From: Myxococcales bacterium
Lineage (GTDB): Bacteria > Myxococcota_A > Bradymonadia > UBA7976 > UBA1532
Direction: 5' to 3'
DNA length: 64,000 nucleotides
Assembly: GCA_020633435.1 (NCBI GenBank)
Contig: JACKDP010000004.1
Span: 186,001 to 250,000 of the forward strand
The notes under the pieces: model-generated
Database searches by the model: none
Told to the model about the DNA's origin: nothing
Seen by the model: the letters and a program-made list of their open reading frames with translations, nothing else
Program-made: the position numbers and the translations under genes
Shown: positions 51,140 through 58,977 of the stretch, one piece after another
How the letters are laid out: every line of letters begins with the position of its first letter
How positions within the stretch are numbered: the stretch's first letter is position 1

Positions 51140-52159
51140 TCAGCGGGCCTCCGTCACGAGCAGCTCCAGCGTCATGCGGTCCGTCCCGCGGATGATGTCG
51201 ACGGGCACCCGCGAGCCCGGGATGGCGGCGGCGACGAGCCAGGGCAGCGCGCCGTCGTCATCGACCACCATCTCGCGGAAGCGCAGGATGATGTCGCCTG
51301 GCACGATGCCGGCCAGGGCCGCGGGCCCGCCGGCCACGACGCCGCGCACGCGGGCGCCCACCACCTGATCCAGCCCCGCGTCGCGGGCCGCGGCCCAGGT
51401 CATCGGCTTCACGAAGAGGCCCGCGAACCCGCGCACGAAGCGGCCGTCGCGCTGGAGGCGACCCACCACCGTCTCGACCATCTCGATGGGCGACGCGAAC
51501 GCCAGGCCGCGGGCCCCGCCGATCATGGCGGTGGTGATGCCCACCACCTCCCCCGCGTCGTTCACCAGGGGTCCACCCGAGTTACCGGGGTTCACGTTCA
51601 GATCCGCCTGGATGAAGTCGCCGTAGCGCGGCCCGCCGGGGGGCAGATCGCGCCGGCCGAGGGCCGACACCACGCCGACGGTGATGGAGTGATCCATGCC
51701 GTAGGGGTTGCCGATGGCCGCCACCCAGTGCCCGGGCTTCAGGGCCGTCGAGCGCCCGCGGGCGACGGGCGGCAGCTCGGGCGGGATCTGGAGGAGCGCC
51801 ACGTCGGTGGGCCCGTCGTCCCCCACCAGGCGGGCGCGGAACACCTTGCCGCCCACGCTGCGCACCCGCACCTCGTCCGCGTCCGCCACGAGGTGGTCGC
51901 TCGTCACGATGTGCCCGCTCGCGTCCCAGACGATGCCCGTCCCGGTGCGCTCCGCCTGGAAGCGACCGCCCGTCGTCCGCCCGGCCACGATGCCGACCAC
52001 CGACGGCGCGACCCGCTCGAAAACAGAAGAAAAATCAGCGCGTTGCACACCGGGGAGCGGTGGCTGTTGCTGGGGCGGCGCCGAAACCACCGCCGCCGGG
52101 GCCGAGGGCGCCGGCGCCTCGCAAGCCAGCAGGAGCAAGGCGAGCAGCGCTCGCCTCAC
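51140..52159 (-). CDS. HtrA/DegP-like serine protease, lipoprotein
   Basis: This encodes 339 residues from ATG 52159, overlapping the DUF1844 stop (ATGA). A lipoprotein signal is present (LLALLLLAC). The trypsin-like domain shows its triad: His in IVTSDHLVADADE at about residue 88, Asp in GPTDVALLQI at about 118 and Ser in NVNPGNSGGPLV at about 193. A single PDZ domain follows (about 240-330; VVAGGPAALAGIVPGDIILR). This is the DegS/DegQ-type layout, serving periplasmic protein quality control or regulated proteolysis. Lipid anchoring is less usual than a transmembrane anchor. A stretch near 52020-52040 (DFSSVFE) uses AT-rich codons. Confidence 0.88.
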   Translation of the reverse strand: MRRALLALLLLACEAPAPSAPAAVVSAPPQQQPPLPGVQRADFSSVFERVAPSVVGIVAGRTTGGRFQAERTGTGIVWDASGHIVTSDHLVADADEVRVRSVGGKVFRARLVGDDGPTDVALLQIPPELPPVARGRSTALKPGHWVAAIGNPYGMDHSITVGVVSALGRRDLPPGGPRYGDFIQADLNVNPGNSGGPLVNDAGEVVGITTAMIGGARGLAFASPIEMVETVVGRLQRDGRFVRGFAGLFVKPMTWAAARDAGLDQVVGARVRGVVAGGPAALAGIVPGDIILRFREMVVDDDGALPWLVAAAIPGSRVPVDIIRGTDRMTLELLVTEAR

Positions 52160-52485
52160 GGACGCTCGACGAACTTCAGGCGCAGCTCATGGACCACCGA
52201 CGTCAGGAGGCGATCCTCCTCGCGCGTCAGGTTGCCCGTCGTCTTCGCTTGCAGCATGGCCAGCGTCTCGATGATGTGGCGGACCGTCTCGGGATCCTTC
52301 TCCGCCTCGCCGAGCAGCCCGAGCGCCATCAGGCCCGTCGCGTGCAGCGACAGGACGTGGGTGGAGAACGTCATCTCCTCCAGCGGCGCCTTCGGCGCCT
52401 GCTCGGCCCCCTCGGCCGCTGCGCCCTCATCCGCGACCACCGTGCCTTCCGGCCCGGCATGAAAGACCCGCTTCGACCCCGACAT
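52156..52485 (-). CDS. DUF1844 protein
   Basis: This encodes 109 residues from ATG 52485. The C-terminal 70 residues match DUF1844: MTFSTHVLSLHATGLMALGL near residue 38, then VRHIIETLAMLQAKTTGN and LTREEDRLLTSVVHELRLKF. The N-terminal 35 residues are Ala/Glu-rich and likely disordered. No signal peptide is present. Function is unknown, although members are widespread in delta-type proteobacteria and usually single-copy. It is the first gene of a tightly packed operon with the HtrA-like protease and the alpha/beta hydrolase, so a role in envelope homeostasis is possible. Confidence 0.85.
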   Translation of the reverse strand: MSGSKRVFHAGPEGTVVADEGAAAEGAEQAPKAPLEEMTFSTHVLSLHATGLMALGLLGEAEKDPETVRHIIETLAMLQAKTTGNLTREEDRLLTSVVHELRLKFVERP

Positions 52486-52686
52486 GCCGCCCCTCCCGGG
52501 CCACCAGCCCGCGCTACGCGGCGATGTTCAGACCCCCCACCGCCGAAGTCAAGGCCCGCCCCCGCTCCATCCCCACTGCAACGCTGCACCGTCCCCAGCA
52601 CATACCCGGTAGGCCACCGCCCGAGCGGCCCGTGCGGGCGACAGCGACGCGGGCCCGCCTGGGCCGTACACCCAGCGGACCAGCCT

Positions 52687-52707
52687 GCACTTTTTTCCAG
52701 AAAGTGC
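52687..52707. repeat. Hairpin upstream of the RAYT gene
   Basis: GCACTTT (52687-52693) and AAAGTGC (52701-52707) form a perfect 7-bp stem around a 7-base loop. It lies 60 bp before the transposase start, in the 281-bp gap that separates it from the divergent DUF1844 gene. It may be an element end or a transcription terminator. The rest of the gap holds no gene. Confidence 0.4.
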
Positions 52708-52766
52708 GCGACACGCGCCGTGACTGACCGATGAGGAGAAGGCAACCGCAGAAGGAGGCCCTCCTC

Positions 52767-53702
52767 ATGGCCGAGAAGCTCCGCATCGAGCTCCCCCAGT
52801 ACGCCGTCCTGACGGCTCGTCTCGGGGTGCTCATGACCATCTACGAGACCACCAGCAAGGTGATCGACGACCGCTTCGCGTTCATCCCCACCGAGAAGTG
52901 CACCCAGATCCTGCTCGGCGTCCTCGCCCAGGCCCAGCGCATGTTCCCGCTCGTCGATGTCTACGCCTTCCACTTCCTGTCCAACCACCTGCACCTGCTC
53001 ATCGGCGCCCCGACGCTCACCGACAAGAGCGCCTTCCTCGAGTGGACCCTCCGGGAGATCTCCAGGCGAATCAACAAGTTGCTGGACCGAACGGGCAGCC
53101 TGCTTGAGCAGAACCACTGCATCCAGATCACCACGGTGGAGCACGCCCTCGAGCGTCTGCAGTACATCATGGGCCAGGCGACGGCGCAGTTCCTGGCCCG
53201 GCACCCCGCCGAGGACATCTACCCCAGCTCGACGCCCTTCCTTCTGCTCGGGAAGCCGGTCGAAGGCGTCTTCCAGTACGCCAACGAAGAGCCGATGACG
53301 CTCAAGGTCCGGATTGACCGCCTGCCGGGGCTGGAGGAGCTGTCCGTGAAGGACCATCGGGCGTTGATGTGGACGCTGGCCGACGACCTCGCCGCCGAAG
53401 CCCGCCCGAAGCGCAAGAAGGCCGGCGTTCGCATCCCCGATCCCGAGACGCTGCGTCGCATCGACCCGATGACCCGGCCCCGGGTGCGCGACCGGAGCCC
53501 CGCGCCCGTCGTTCACGGCCCGAAGGCCCACCAGGACGAGTGGCGGGAAGCCCACGCCGGGCTGCGGGCGGCCTACACCCTCTCCACGCGGGCGTACTAC
53601 GCGTGGCAGGCCGACCCGACGCAGATCATGATCCCCTGGCCGGCGCACACGCTGCCGCCTGCCTTCGCCCGCCCCAGGCGACCGCGAGCCGGCGCGGCCT
53701 GA
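52767..53702 (+). CDS. REP-associated tyrosine transposase (RAYT, Y1 family)
   Basis: This 311-residue protein starts at ATG 52767 behind GAAGGAGG. It has the IS200/Y1 transposase fold: the HUH metal motif in FHFLSNHLHLLIGAP at about residue 71, a helix LREISRRINKLLDRTGSLLE, and the candidate nucleophile Tyr in ALERLQYIMGQAT at about residue 133. About 110 residues beyond the catalytic core (ending in AFARPRRPRAGAA) are Arg/Pro-rich and may bind DNA. RAYTs are domesticated, single-copy relatives of IS200 that act on REP palindromes. Tandem palindromic repeats lie downstream at 53879-53988 and fit this. Codon use matches neighbours, so recent acquisition is not evident. Confidence 0.82.
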   Translation: MAEKLRIELPQYAVLTARLGVLMTIYETTSKVIDDRFAFIPTEKCTQILLGVLAQAQRMFPLVDVYAFHFLSNHLHLLIGAPTLTDKSAFLEWTLREISRRINKLLDRTGSLLEQNHCIQITTVEHALERLQYIMGQATAQFLARHPAEDIYPSSTPFLLLGKPVEGVFQYANEEPMTLKVRIDRLPGLEELSVKDHRALMWTLADDLAAEARPKRKKAGVRIPDPETLRRIDPMTRPRVRDRSPAPVVHGPKAHQDEWREAHAGLRAAYTLSTRAYYAWQADPTQIMIPWPAHTLPPAFARPRRPRAGAA

Positions 53703-53763
53703 CGGCCGGCCGGCGACTCCGACACCGCTGAATCGGGGGAGCGCCGGCTCTCGATGGGCGACG

Positions 53764-53840
53764 TGCGTCTGGCTCCCTCGCCCCACCGCGTCTGGTGCCG
53801 CGGGGTGCCCGGGGAGATGCCGGATGACCGGCCAGACGCA
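53764..53840. repeat. 10-bp inverted repeat downstream of RAYT
   Basis: TGCGTCTGGC (53764-53773) and GCCAGACGCA (53831-53840) are perfect inverse copies 57 bp apart. A partial third copy, GCGTCTGG, is at 53788-53795. The 269-bp gap after the transposase holds no gene. Confidence 0.5.
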
Positions 53841-53878
53841 AGCCATCCAGCAGCGTTCCAGCCCCAGGGTGCGCCAGA

Positions 53879-53988
53879 ATTCCAGCCTCACCGCCCGATT
53901 GCAGGCCTTCCCGGCCCTACCCAGAAGGACCTGATTCCAGCCTTACCGCCCGATTGCAGGTCTTTCCGATGTTACCCAGTAGGACCTG
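53879..53988. repeat. Two 55-bp tandem repeats, REP-like
   Basis: Two head-to-tail 55-bp units (53879-53933 and 53934-53988) differ at about 8 positions. Each contains CCGCCCGATTGCAGG near its start and ends in AGGACCTG. Within the second unit CAGGTCTT and AGGACCTG can pair over 8 bp with one wobble, giving a REP-like hairpin; the first unit pairs less well. The second unit covers the last five codons and stop of the kinase gene. Association with a RAYT gene suggests that these are its target repeats. Confidence 0.65.
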
Positions 53989-55954
53989 GGGGGGCGGGCG
54001 GCTCGGCTTCGGCCTGGGCGAGGCGGCGTGTCATGGCGGGGTGTTCGAGCTGGAGGAAGGCGGAGCTCGGTGGCGGGCGCAGGCCGAGCCAGATGATGCT
54101 GGCCCCCAGCATGCCGTGCCCGAGCAGCAGCCCGACGTCCGGGTGCAGCCACCCCGCCGCCGCGGCGAGGAAGCTCAGGAAGTACGTCGCCGCGACGACC
54201 ATCGACCGGAGGTCGGCGACGACCGCGAAGAGGGCCATGACCGCGGCGCCGAAGTGCAGGCCGACGGTCGAGCGCATCTCGGCGGGCAGGCTCATCTGCT
54301 CCATGCCGACGACGAGGCCGCCGTAGAGGACGAGGACGGTGAGGAGCATGCCATAGACGCGCCGGTTGAGGGCGTTGCGCATGAGGTGGCGCCGGCCCAG
54401 CACGATGGTGGCGAGCACGACGACGAAGAGGCCGACCGGCCAGAGCCAGTGGCTGAAGGGGCCCTCGGCGGCGCCGCCGAGGCGCCGGGCGGGGCCGAGC
54501 ATCAGGACGCCGACCAGCGCGGTGAAGAGCGTGAGGCGGGCGCGGCCGCCCTGGCGGGGGTCGTACTCGGCCTGGATGAGTTCGAGGCGGCGCAGCCGGG
54601 CTTCCTGGCCGCGGGCGCGGGCCTGGGCGTCGGCGACGCGGGCTGCGAGGGCAGGGTCGGGCGGGTCGAGCTCGGCCAGCAGCGCGGCGGCGGCGTCGGC
54701 CTGGCCGTCGGCGAGGGACTGCTCGACCATCAGCGTCGTCGTCCGGCGCCACCCGTCGGCGGCGAGGGCGGATCCCGGCCAGGACTCGAGCGCGCGGGCG
54801 AAGCCGAACCGGCACTCGCCGAAGAGGCGCTGGCGGTCGGCGACGGCGAGGGTGCCGGCGGCCAGCCCGGCCGCGAGCAGCGAGAGCCGCTCGTGAGCCT
54901 CCTCGGCGAGGCGCGTCGCGTGGCGCTGGTCGAGGTACCGCTGCACGTCGAGGCGCAGGGCCTCCGCGTCCGGGTGGCGGGCGTCGGGCTCGGCGGCCAT
55001 CGCGCGCTGGCACAGGGCGACGAGGCTCGCGGGGCCGGGCGGCGCGGCCGGACCGCGCAGGACCTCCAGCATCAGCGTCAGGATGGTCTCGCCCTGGTGG
55101 GGCGGCCGCCCGGCGAGCAGGTGGTAGAGCGTGGCGCCCAGCAGGTAGACGTCGGACCGAGGCGTGACCTCCGCGCCGCCGAACATCTCGGGGGCCATGT
55201 ACGCCGGGGTGCCGGCCATGCCCTCCTGGACGTTGGTCTGGGGCAGCCGGCCGTCGCCGTCGTCCCGGAAGGCCCGCGCGATGCCCCAGTCCACCAGGTA
55301 GACCTCGCCGTACGCGCCGATCATGACGTTGTCGGGCTTCAGGTCGCGGTGGATGATGCCCCGGCTGTGGGCGAAGTGCGCCGCCGCGCAGACCTGCATG
55401 AAGGTGCGCAGGTGCCACTCGAACTCGTCCGCGACGCCGAATCGCTCGCGCACCGCGGCCGGGCTCTCCAGGAGCGCGCGCCACGACGTGCCCTCGATGC
55501 GCTTGAGGACCACCAGCGGGAAGCCGCGGGCGTCCAGCGAGACGTCGTACAGCGGGACGATGTTGGGGTGCTCGACGGCGCCCGTGATCCAGGCCTCGTG
55601 CAGCAGCGCCACCGCGGCGCCCTCGGCTTCGATGGACGGGCGCAGGCTCTTGACGGCGACTTTGCGGCCCACGGTGGCCTGGGTCGCCAGCCGCACGATG
55701 CCCATGCCGCCGCGGCCGAGCTCGTCGTCCTCGAAGATGAGGGTGTCCTGGGCCCGGTGGAGGCGCGCGAGCACGCTCTCGTCGGAGGTGGGCGCCGCCG
55801 GGCGGACGGTCTCCCGCGGCCGATCGAGCCGGGTGTTGAGCTGGCCACCCAGCGTCGCCCACAGGCGATCGACGACCGCCGGCGCCACCGCGCCGCCCGC
55901 CGCGCCGAGCGCCTCGGCGAAGCCGCTCCGGGTCCAGGTGGGATCGGTCTCCAT
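53972..55954 (-). CDS. Membrane Ser/Thr protein kinase
   Basis: This encodes 660 residues from ATG 55954. An N-terminal helical segment (1-70) precedes a Hanks-type kinase domain: P-loop GRGGMG at 80-85, the ATP-binding Lys in VAVKSL at about 102, HRDLKPDN at 202, DWG (instead of DFG) at 222 and GTPAYMAPEM at about 250. A coiled-coil/TPR-like linker follows (about 340-480), then about six membrane helices (about 490-640), for example FVVVLATIVLG. The kinase therefore faces the cytoplasm. It diverges from a gene for an FHA-domain AAA+ regulator; FHA domains bind phospho-Thr, so the two probably form a signalling pair. Its 3' end has been replaced or extended by a REP-like repeat. Confidence 0.88.
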   Translation of the reverse strand: METDPTWTRSGFAEALGAAGGAVAPAVVDRLWATLGGQLNTRLDRPRETVRPAAPTSDESVLARLHRAQDTLIFEDDELGRGGMGIVRLATQATVGRKVAVKSLRPSIEAEGAAVALLHEAWITGAVEHPNIVPLYDVSLDARGFPLVVLKRIEGTSWRALLESPAAVRERFGVADEFEWHLRTFMQVCAAAHFAHSRGIIHRDLKPDNVMIGAYGEVYLVDWGIARAFRDDGDGRLPQTNVQEGMAGTPAYMAPEMFGGAEVTPRSDVYLLGATLYHLLAGRPPHQGETILTLMLEVLRGPAAPPGPASLVALCQRAMAAEPDARHPDAEALRLDVQRYLDQRHATRLAEEAHERLSLLAAGLAAGTLAVADRQRLFGECRFGFARALESWPGSALAADGWRRTTTLMVEQSLADGQADAAAALLAELDPPDPALAARVADAQARARGQEARLRRLELIQAEYDPRQGGRARLTLFTALVGVLMLGPARRLGGAAEGPFSHWLWPVGLFVVVLATIVLGRRHLMRNALNRRVYGMLLTVLVLYGGLVVGMEQMSLPAEMRSTVGLHFGAAVMALFAVVADLRSMVVAATYFLSFLAAAAGWLHPDVGLLLGHGMLGASIIWLGLRPPPSSAFLQLEHPAMTRRLAQAEAEPPAPPGPTG

Positions 55955-56174
55955 CGCGCGCAGCCTAGAACAGGTTGGGCGAGGACACCACGGTCCGCCA
56001 CCCCCCAAGATCGAGGGGGGTGACACCGACGCGCCGCCATGTCTCGGGGAGTCGCGCGCCCGCCGGCGCCGGAATACTGAAGGATTTCAGGCCACTGGCC
56101 CCACCGCGCGCCTGCCCCGTCCCGGGCACGCAGACGGTAGGAGCGGGGCCCGCGGACCTGCTAGACTGCGCGCT

Positions 56175-57560
56175 GTGGACACCCTGACCCGCACCCCGTA
56201 CCGCCCGCCGGCCGCGTCCAGCAGCGCGCTGGCGCTGCGCCTCGTGTTCGCCGAGCGCGCCGATGGCCTGCCCCTCGATCGCCTGGTGCCCATCGGCCCG
56301 GCCGGCCTGACGCTGGGGCGCGCGCCCGAGGCGGCCGGCGCGACGCTGCCGCTCCCCGGGGACGGCTGGGCCAGCCGGACGCATGCGCGCGTGAGCCCCC
56401 GCGGCGAGGCGCTGCTGGTCGAGGATCTGGGCTCGCGCAACGGCACCAGCGTGGACGGCCGCCGCGTCGCGGGCTCGGCCCCCCTCGCGCCGGGCCAGGT
56501 CCTGCAGGTGGGCTCGGCGCTGTTCGTCTGCGACACCCTCGACGACGACACGCCCCCGCCGCCCGCGGGCTTCGCGGCGCGGGACGCCCCCATGCGGGCC
56601 CTCTGGCAGCGCATGGTGCGGCTGGCCGACAGCGACGTGAGCGTGCTCATCCTGGGGGAACTCGGCGGCGGCAAGACGCACATCGCCCGGCTGCTGCACG
56701 ACCTGGGGCCCCGGGCCGGCCGGCCCTTCGTGGCCCACAACGCCAGCGCCCTGCCCCGCAACCTGGAGGAGGCGACGCTCTTCGGCGTCGTCGGCGGCTT
56801 CATCCCTACCGTGAAGGCCCAGGACGGCCTCATCGCGCGCGCCGCGGACGGCACCTTCTTCCTCGACGAGCTGGCCGAGCTGCCCGAGCCGGCCCAGGCC
56901 AAGCTGCTCGACGCCTTCGACCCCCGCGAGCCGAGCTACCTGGCCGTCGGCGGCAGCCGCCGCCTGCCGACCCGCTGCCGCCTCATCACGGCCACCAACC
57001 GCGACGTCTTCGTCCTGGCGCGGACGGGGGCCCTGCGCCACGACCTGCTCAGCCGCCTGGCCGTCGGGCAGATCACGGTGCCGCCGCTGCGGGCGCGCCG
57101 CTCGGACATCTTGCCGCTCTTCCAGGCCGCCCTCGCCCGGGCGGGCGCGCCCACGCTGGGGCCGGCCCGCATGGAGGAGGCGCAGGCGCTGCTGCTGGCC
57201 CGCTGGACCGAGAACGTCCGCGGCCTGGAGACGCTGGCGCAGCGCGTGGCCCTGGGCGAGCCGCTCACGGTGGGGCTCATCCAGAGCCACGCGGACCGCG
57301 GCGCGACGCCGGTCGCCTCGCCGACGCCCGCTCCGCCCGCCGCCGCGCCCGCCGCACCGGAGGCCCCCTGGCCACCCAACCGGGCGGAATTGCTGACGTT
57401 GCTGGCGCAGCACGCCTGGGAGATCAAGGCCGCCGCCGAGGCCATCGGCCGCCGCCGCGAGACGCTGTCGCGGCTGGTCACGACGCTGTTCGGCGGCCGC
57501 GACGCCGCCCAGGAGGCCTGGCGCGCGTGGCAGCGGACCGGCCACCCCCCCGAGGACTGA
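56175..57560 (+). CDS. FHA / AAA+ / HTH regulator lacking the GAFTGA loop
   Basis: This encodes 461 residues from GTG 56175. No ribosome site is seen, and a TAGACT -10-like box ends about 9 bases before it, so the mRNA may be leaderless. Residues 30-120 form an FHA domain (LGRAPEA, ASRTHARVS, LGSRNGTSVDG). An AAA+ domain of the sigma-54 activator type follows, with a Walker A variant GELGGGKT at 161-168 and Walker B DGTFFLDE at 225-232. Where activators have GAFTGA this protein has GGFIPT (207-212), so contact with sigma-54 is probably lost. The C-terminus (about 415-455) is a FIS-type helix-turn-helix (EIKAAAEAIGRRRETLSRLV). It probably reads the phosphorylation state set by the divergent kinase and binds DNA, perhaps acting on another sigma factor. 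Confidence 0.82.
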   Translation: MDTLTRTPYRPPAASSSALALRLVFAERADGLPLDRLVPIGPAGLTLGRAPEAAGATLPLPGDGWASRTHARVSPRGEALLVEDLGSRNGTSVDGRRVAGSAPLAPGQVLQVGSALFVCDTLDDDTPPPPAGFAARDAPMRALWQRMVRLADSDVSVLILGELGGGKTHIARLLHDLGPRAGRPFVAHNASALPRNLEEATLFGVVGGFIPTVKAQDGLIARAADGTFFLDELAELPEPAQAKLLDAFDPREPSYLAVGGSRRLPTRCRLITATNRDVFVLARTGALRHDLLSRLAVGQITVPPLRARRSDILPLFQAALARAGAPTLGPARMEEAQALLLARWTENVRGLETLAQRVALGEPLTVGLIQSHADRGATPVASPTPAPPAAAPAAPEAPWPPNRAELLTLLAQHAWEIKAAAEAIGRRRETLSRLVTTLFGGRDAAQEAWRAWQRTGHPPED

Positions 57561-57590
57561 CGGGCGGCCCCGCCCGGCGTGGAGGAGCCC

Positions 57591-58955
57591 ATGCGCTCGA
57601 CGTGGATTGGCCTGTGTGTCGCCCTGCTGGCGGGGGCCTGTGACGATGAGTCGGGCACGGCGGCCCGGCAGGCGACGGACGCCGCCGGCGCCGACGCCGG
57701 GGTGGCCGACGCCGCGGCGGCCGACATGGCGCCCCCCGACGCGCCCCGCCCCCAGGCGGGCCCCTGGCAGCTCGTCTTGTCGTTCCCCGATCTGGGCGTG
57801 CGCCTGGTGGGCGCGCTGGACGTGGCGGTCGAGGCGGACGGCCTGGGCCTCACCCTCGCCCTCGTCGCGGGCGATGGCACCACCAGCGAGGTGCTGGCCG
57901 ACGTCGACGGCGTCGAGGTGGCGGCCGACGGCACGTTCGAGGTGACCCTGGAGGCCCTGACCATCCCCGCGGCCTTCAGCCCCACGGGCGGGGATCTGGA
58001 CGTGACGCTCACCCTCGCCGGCGAGGTGCGCGCCGCCGACTTCCTCTGCGGGGCCGCGACGGGCAGCGTGCCCGCCCTCATGCTCGACCTGGGGGACGGC
58101 ACCTTCGCCGCGACGCCGGCGGGCGCGGCCGCGCCGCCCGACGGCTGCGAGGCGGGCCCGGACGACCTGGGCCCCACCATCGGTGGCGACCGGCCGGCGC
58201 GGGTGCTGCTGCCCGCCGCCTACGCCGATGACGGCCCCGCCTGGCCGCTCGTGCTGCTGCTGCACGGCTTCGGCTCCAACGGCGCCCAGCAGGACAGCTA
58301 CCTGGGGGTGAGCGCCCAGCGCGACGCCGCGGGCTTCATCGTCGTCGTGCCCGACGGCACCGTGGACCCCGAGGGCGACCGCTTCTGGAACGCAACGCCG
58401 GCCTGCTGCGACGACTTCGGCAGCGGCGTCGACGACGTGGCGTACCTGACGGGCCTCCTCGACGAGGCGCAGGCCACCTACCGCGTCGATCCCGCCCGCA
58501 TCTACCTCGTCGGCCACTCCAACGGCGCCTTCATGAGCTACCGCCTGGCCTGCACCCTGGGGGATCGCATCGCTGGCCTGGTGGCGCTGGCGGGCTCGAC
58601 GGTGCTGGACGAGGCCGACTGCGCCGCCATGGCGCCCATCTCGGTCCTGCACATCCACGCCGAAGACGACGGGACGGTGCCCTACGCGGGCATCGATCGG
58701 CCCGTCGATGGCTACCCGGGCGCGGTGGAGACGGCGGCGCGCTGGGCGGCCCGGGCGGGCTGCGGGGCGGCGCCCGCGGCCGGCGACCCCCTGGATCTGG
58801 TGGCGAGCGTGCCGGGGGACGAGACGAGCGTCGCCACCTACCCGGGCTGCGTCGACGCCCAGGTGGCCCTGTGGACGCTCTCGGCGGGTGGCCATGTGCC
58901 GGCCTTCGGCGCGCGCTTCGCCGAGACGGCCCTGCCCTGGCTGCTGGCGCAGTAG
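57591..58955 (+). CDS. PHB-depolymerase-like esterase lipoprotein
   Basis: This 454-residue lipoprotein starts at ATG 57591 behind GGAGGAG; its lipobox is at LLAGAC (Cys about 17), followed by an Asp/Ala linker. About residues 60-180 are a beta-rich domain of unknown type. The C-terminal alpha/beta hydrolase (about 205-454) is of the LpqC/feruloyl esterase/PHB depolymerase group: LVLLLHGFGSNGAQQ, then FWNATPACCDDFGSGVDDV, the nucleophile IYLVGHSNGAFMSYRL, Asp in HIHAEDDGTVPYAG and His near the end in SAGGHVPAFG. Substrates of the family include polyhydroxybutyrate oligomers, feruloylated sugars and acetylxylan. Location is the outer membrane or surface. It converges on the clan-CD-like gene and has a shorter relative at 60020-61021. 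Confidence 0.82.
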   Translation: MRSTWIGLCVALLAGACDDESGTAARQATDAAGADAGVADAAAADMAPPDAPRPQAGPWQLVLSFPDLGVRLVGALDVAVEADGLGLTLALVAGDGTTSEVLADVDGVEVAADGTFEVTLEALTIPAAFSPTGGDLDVTLTLAGEVRAADFLCGAATGSVPALMLDLGDGTFAATPAGAAAPPDGCEAGPDDLGPTIGGDRPARVLLPAAYADDGPAWPLVLLLHGFGSNGAQQDSYLGVSAQRDAAGFIVVVPDGTVDPEGDRFWNATPACCDDFGSGVDDVAYLTGLLDEAQATYRVDPARIYLVGHSNGAFMSYRLACTLGDRIAGLVALAGSTVLDEADCAAMAPISVLHIHAEDDGTVPYAGIDRPVDGYPGAVETAARWAARAGCGAAPAAGDPLDLVASVPGDETSVATYPGCVDAQVALWTLSAGGHVPAFGARFAETALPWLLAQ

Positions 58956-58977
58956 CCGGCCCGGGCGACGGGCCCGG

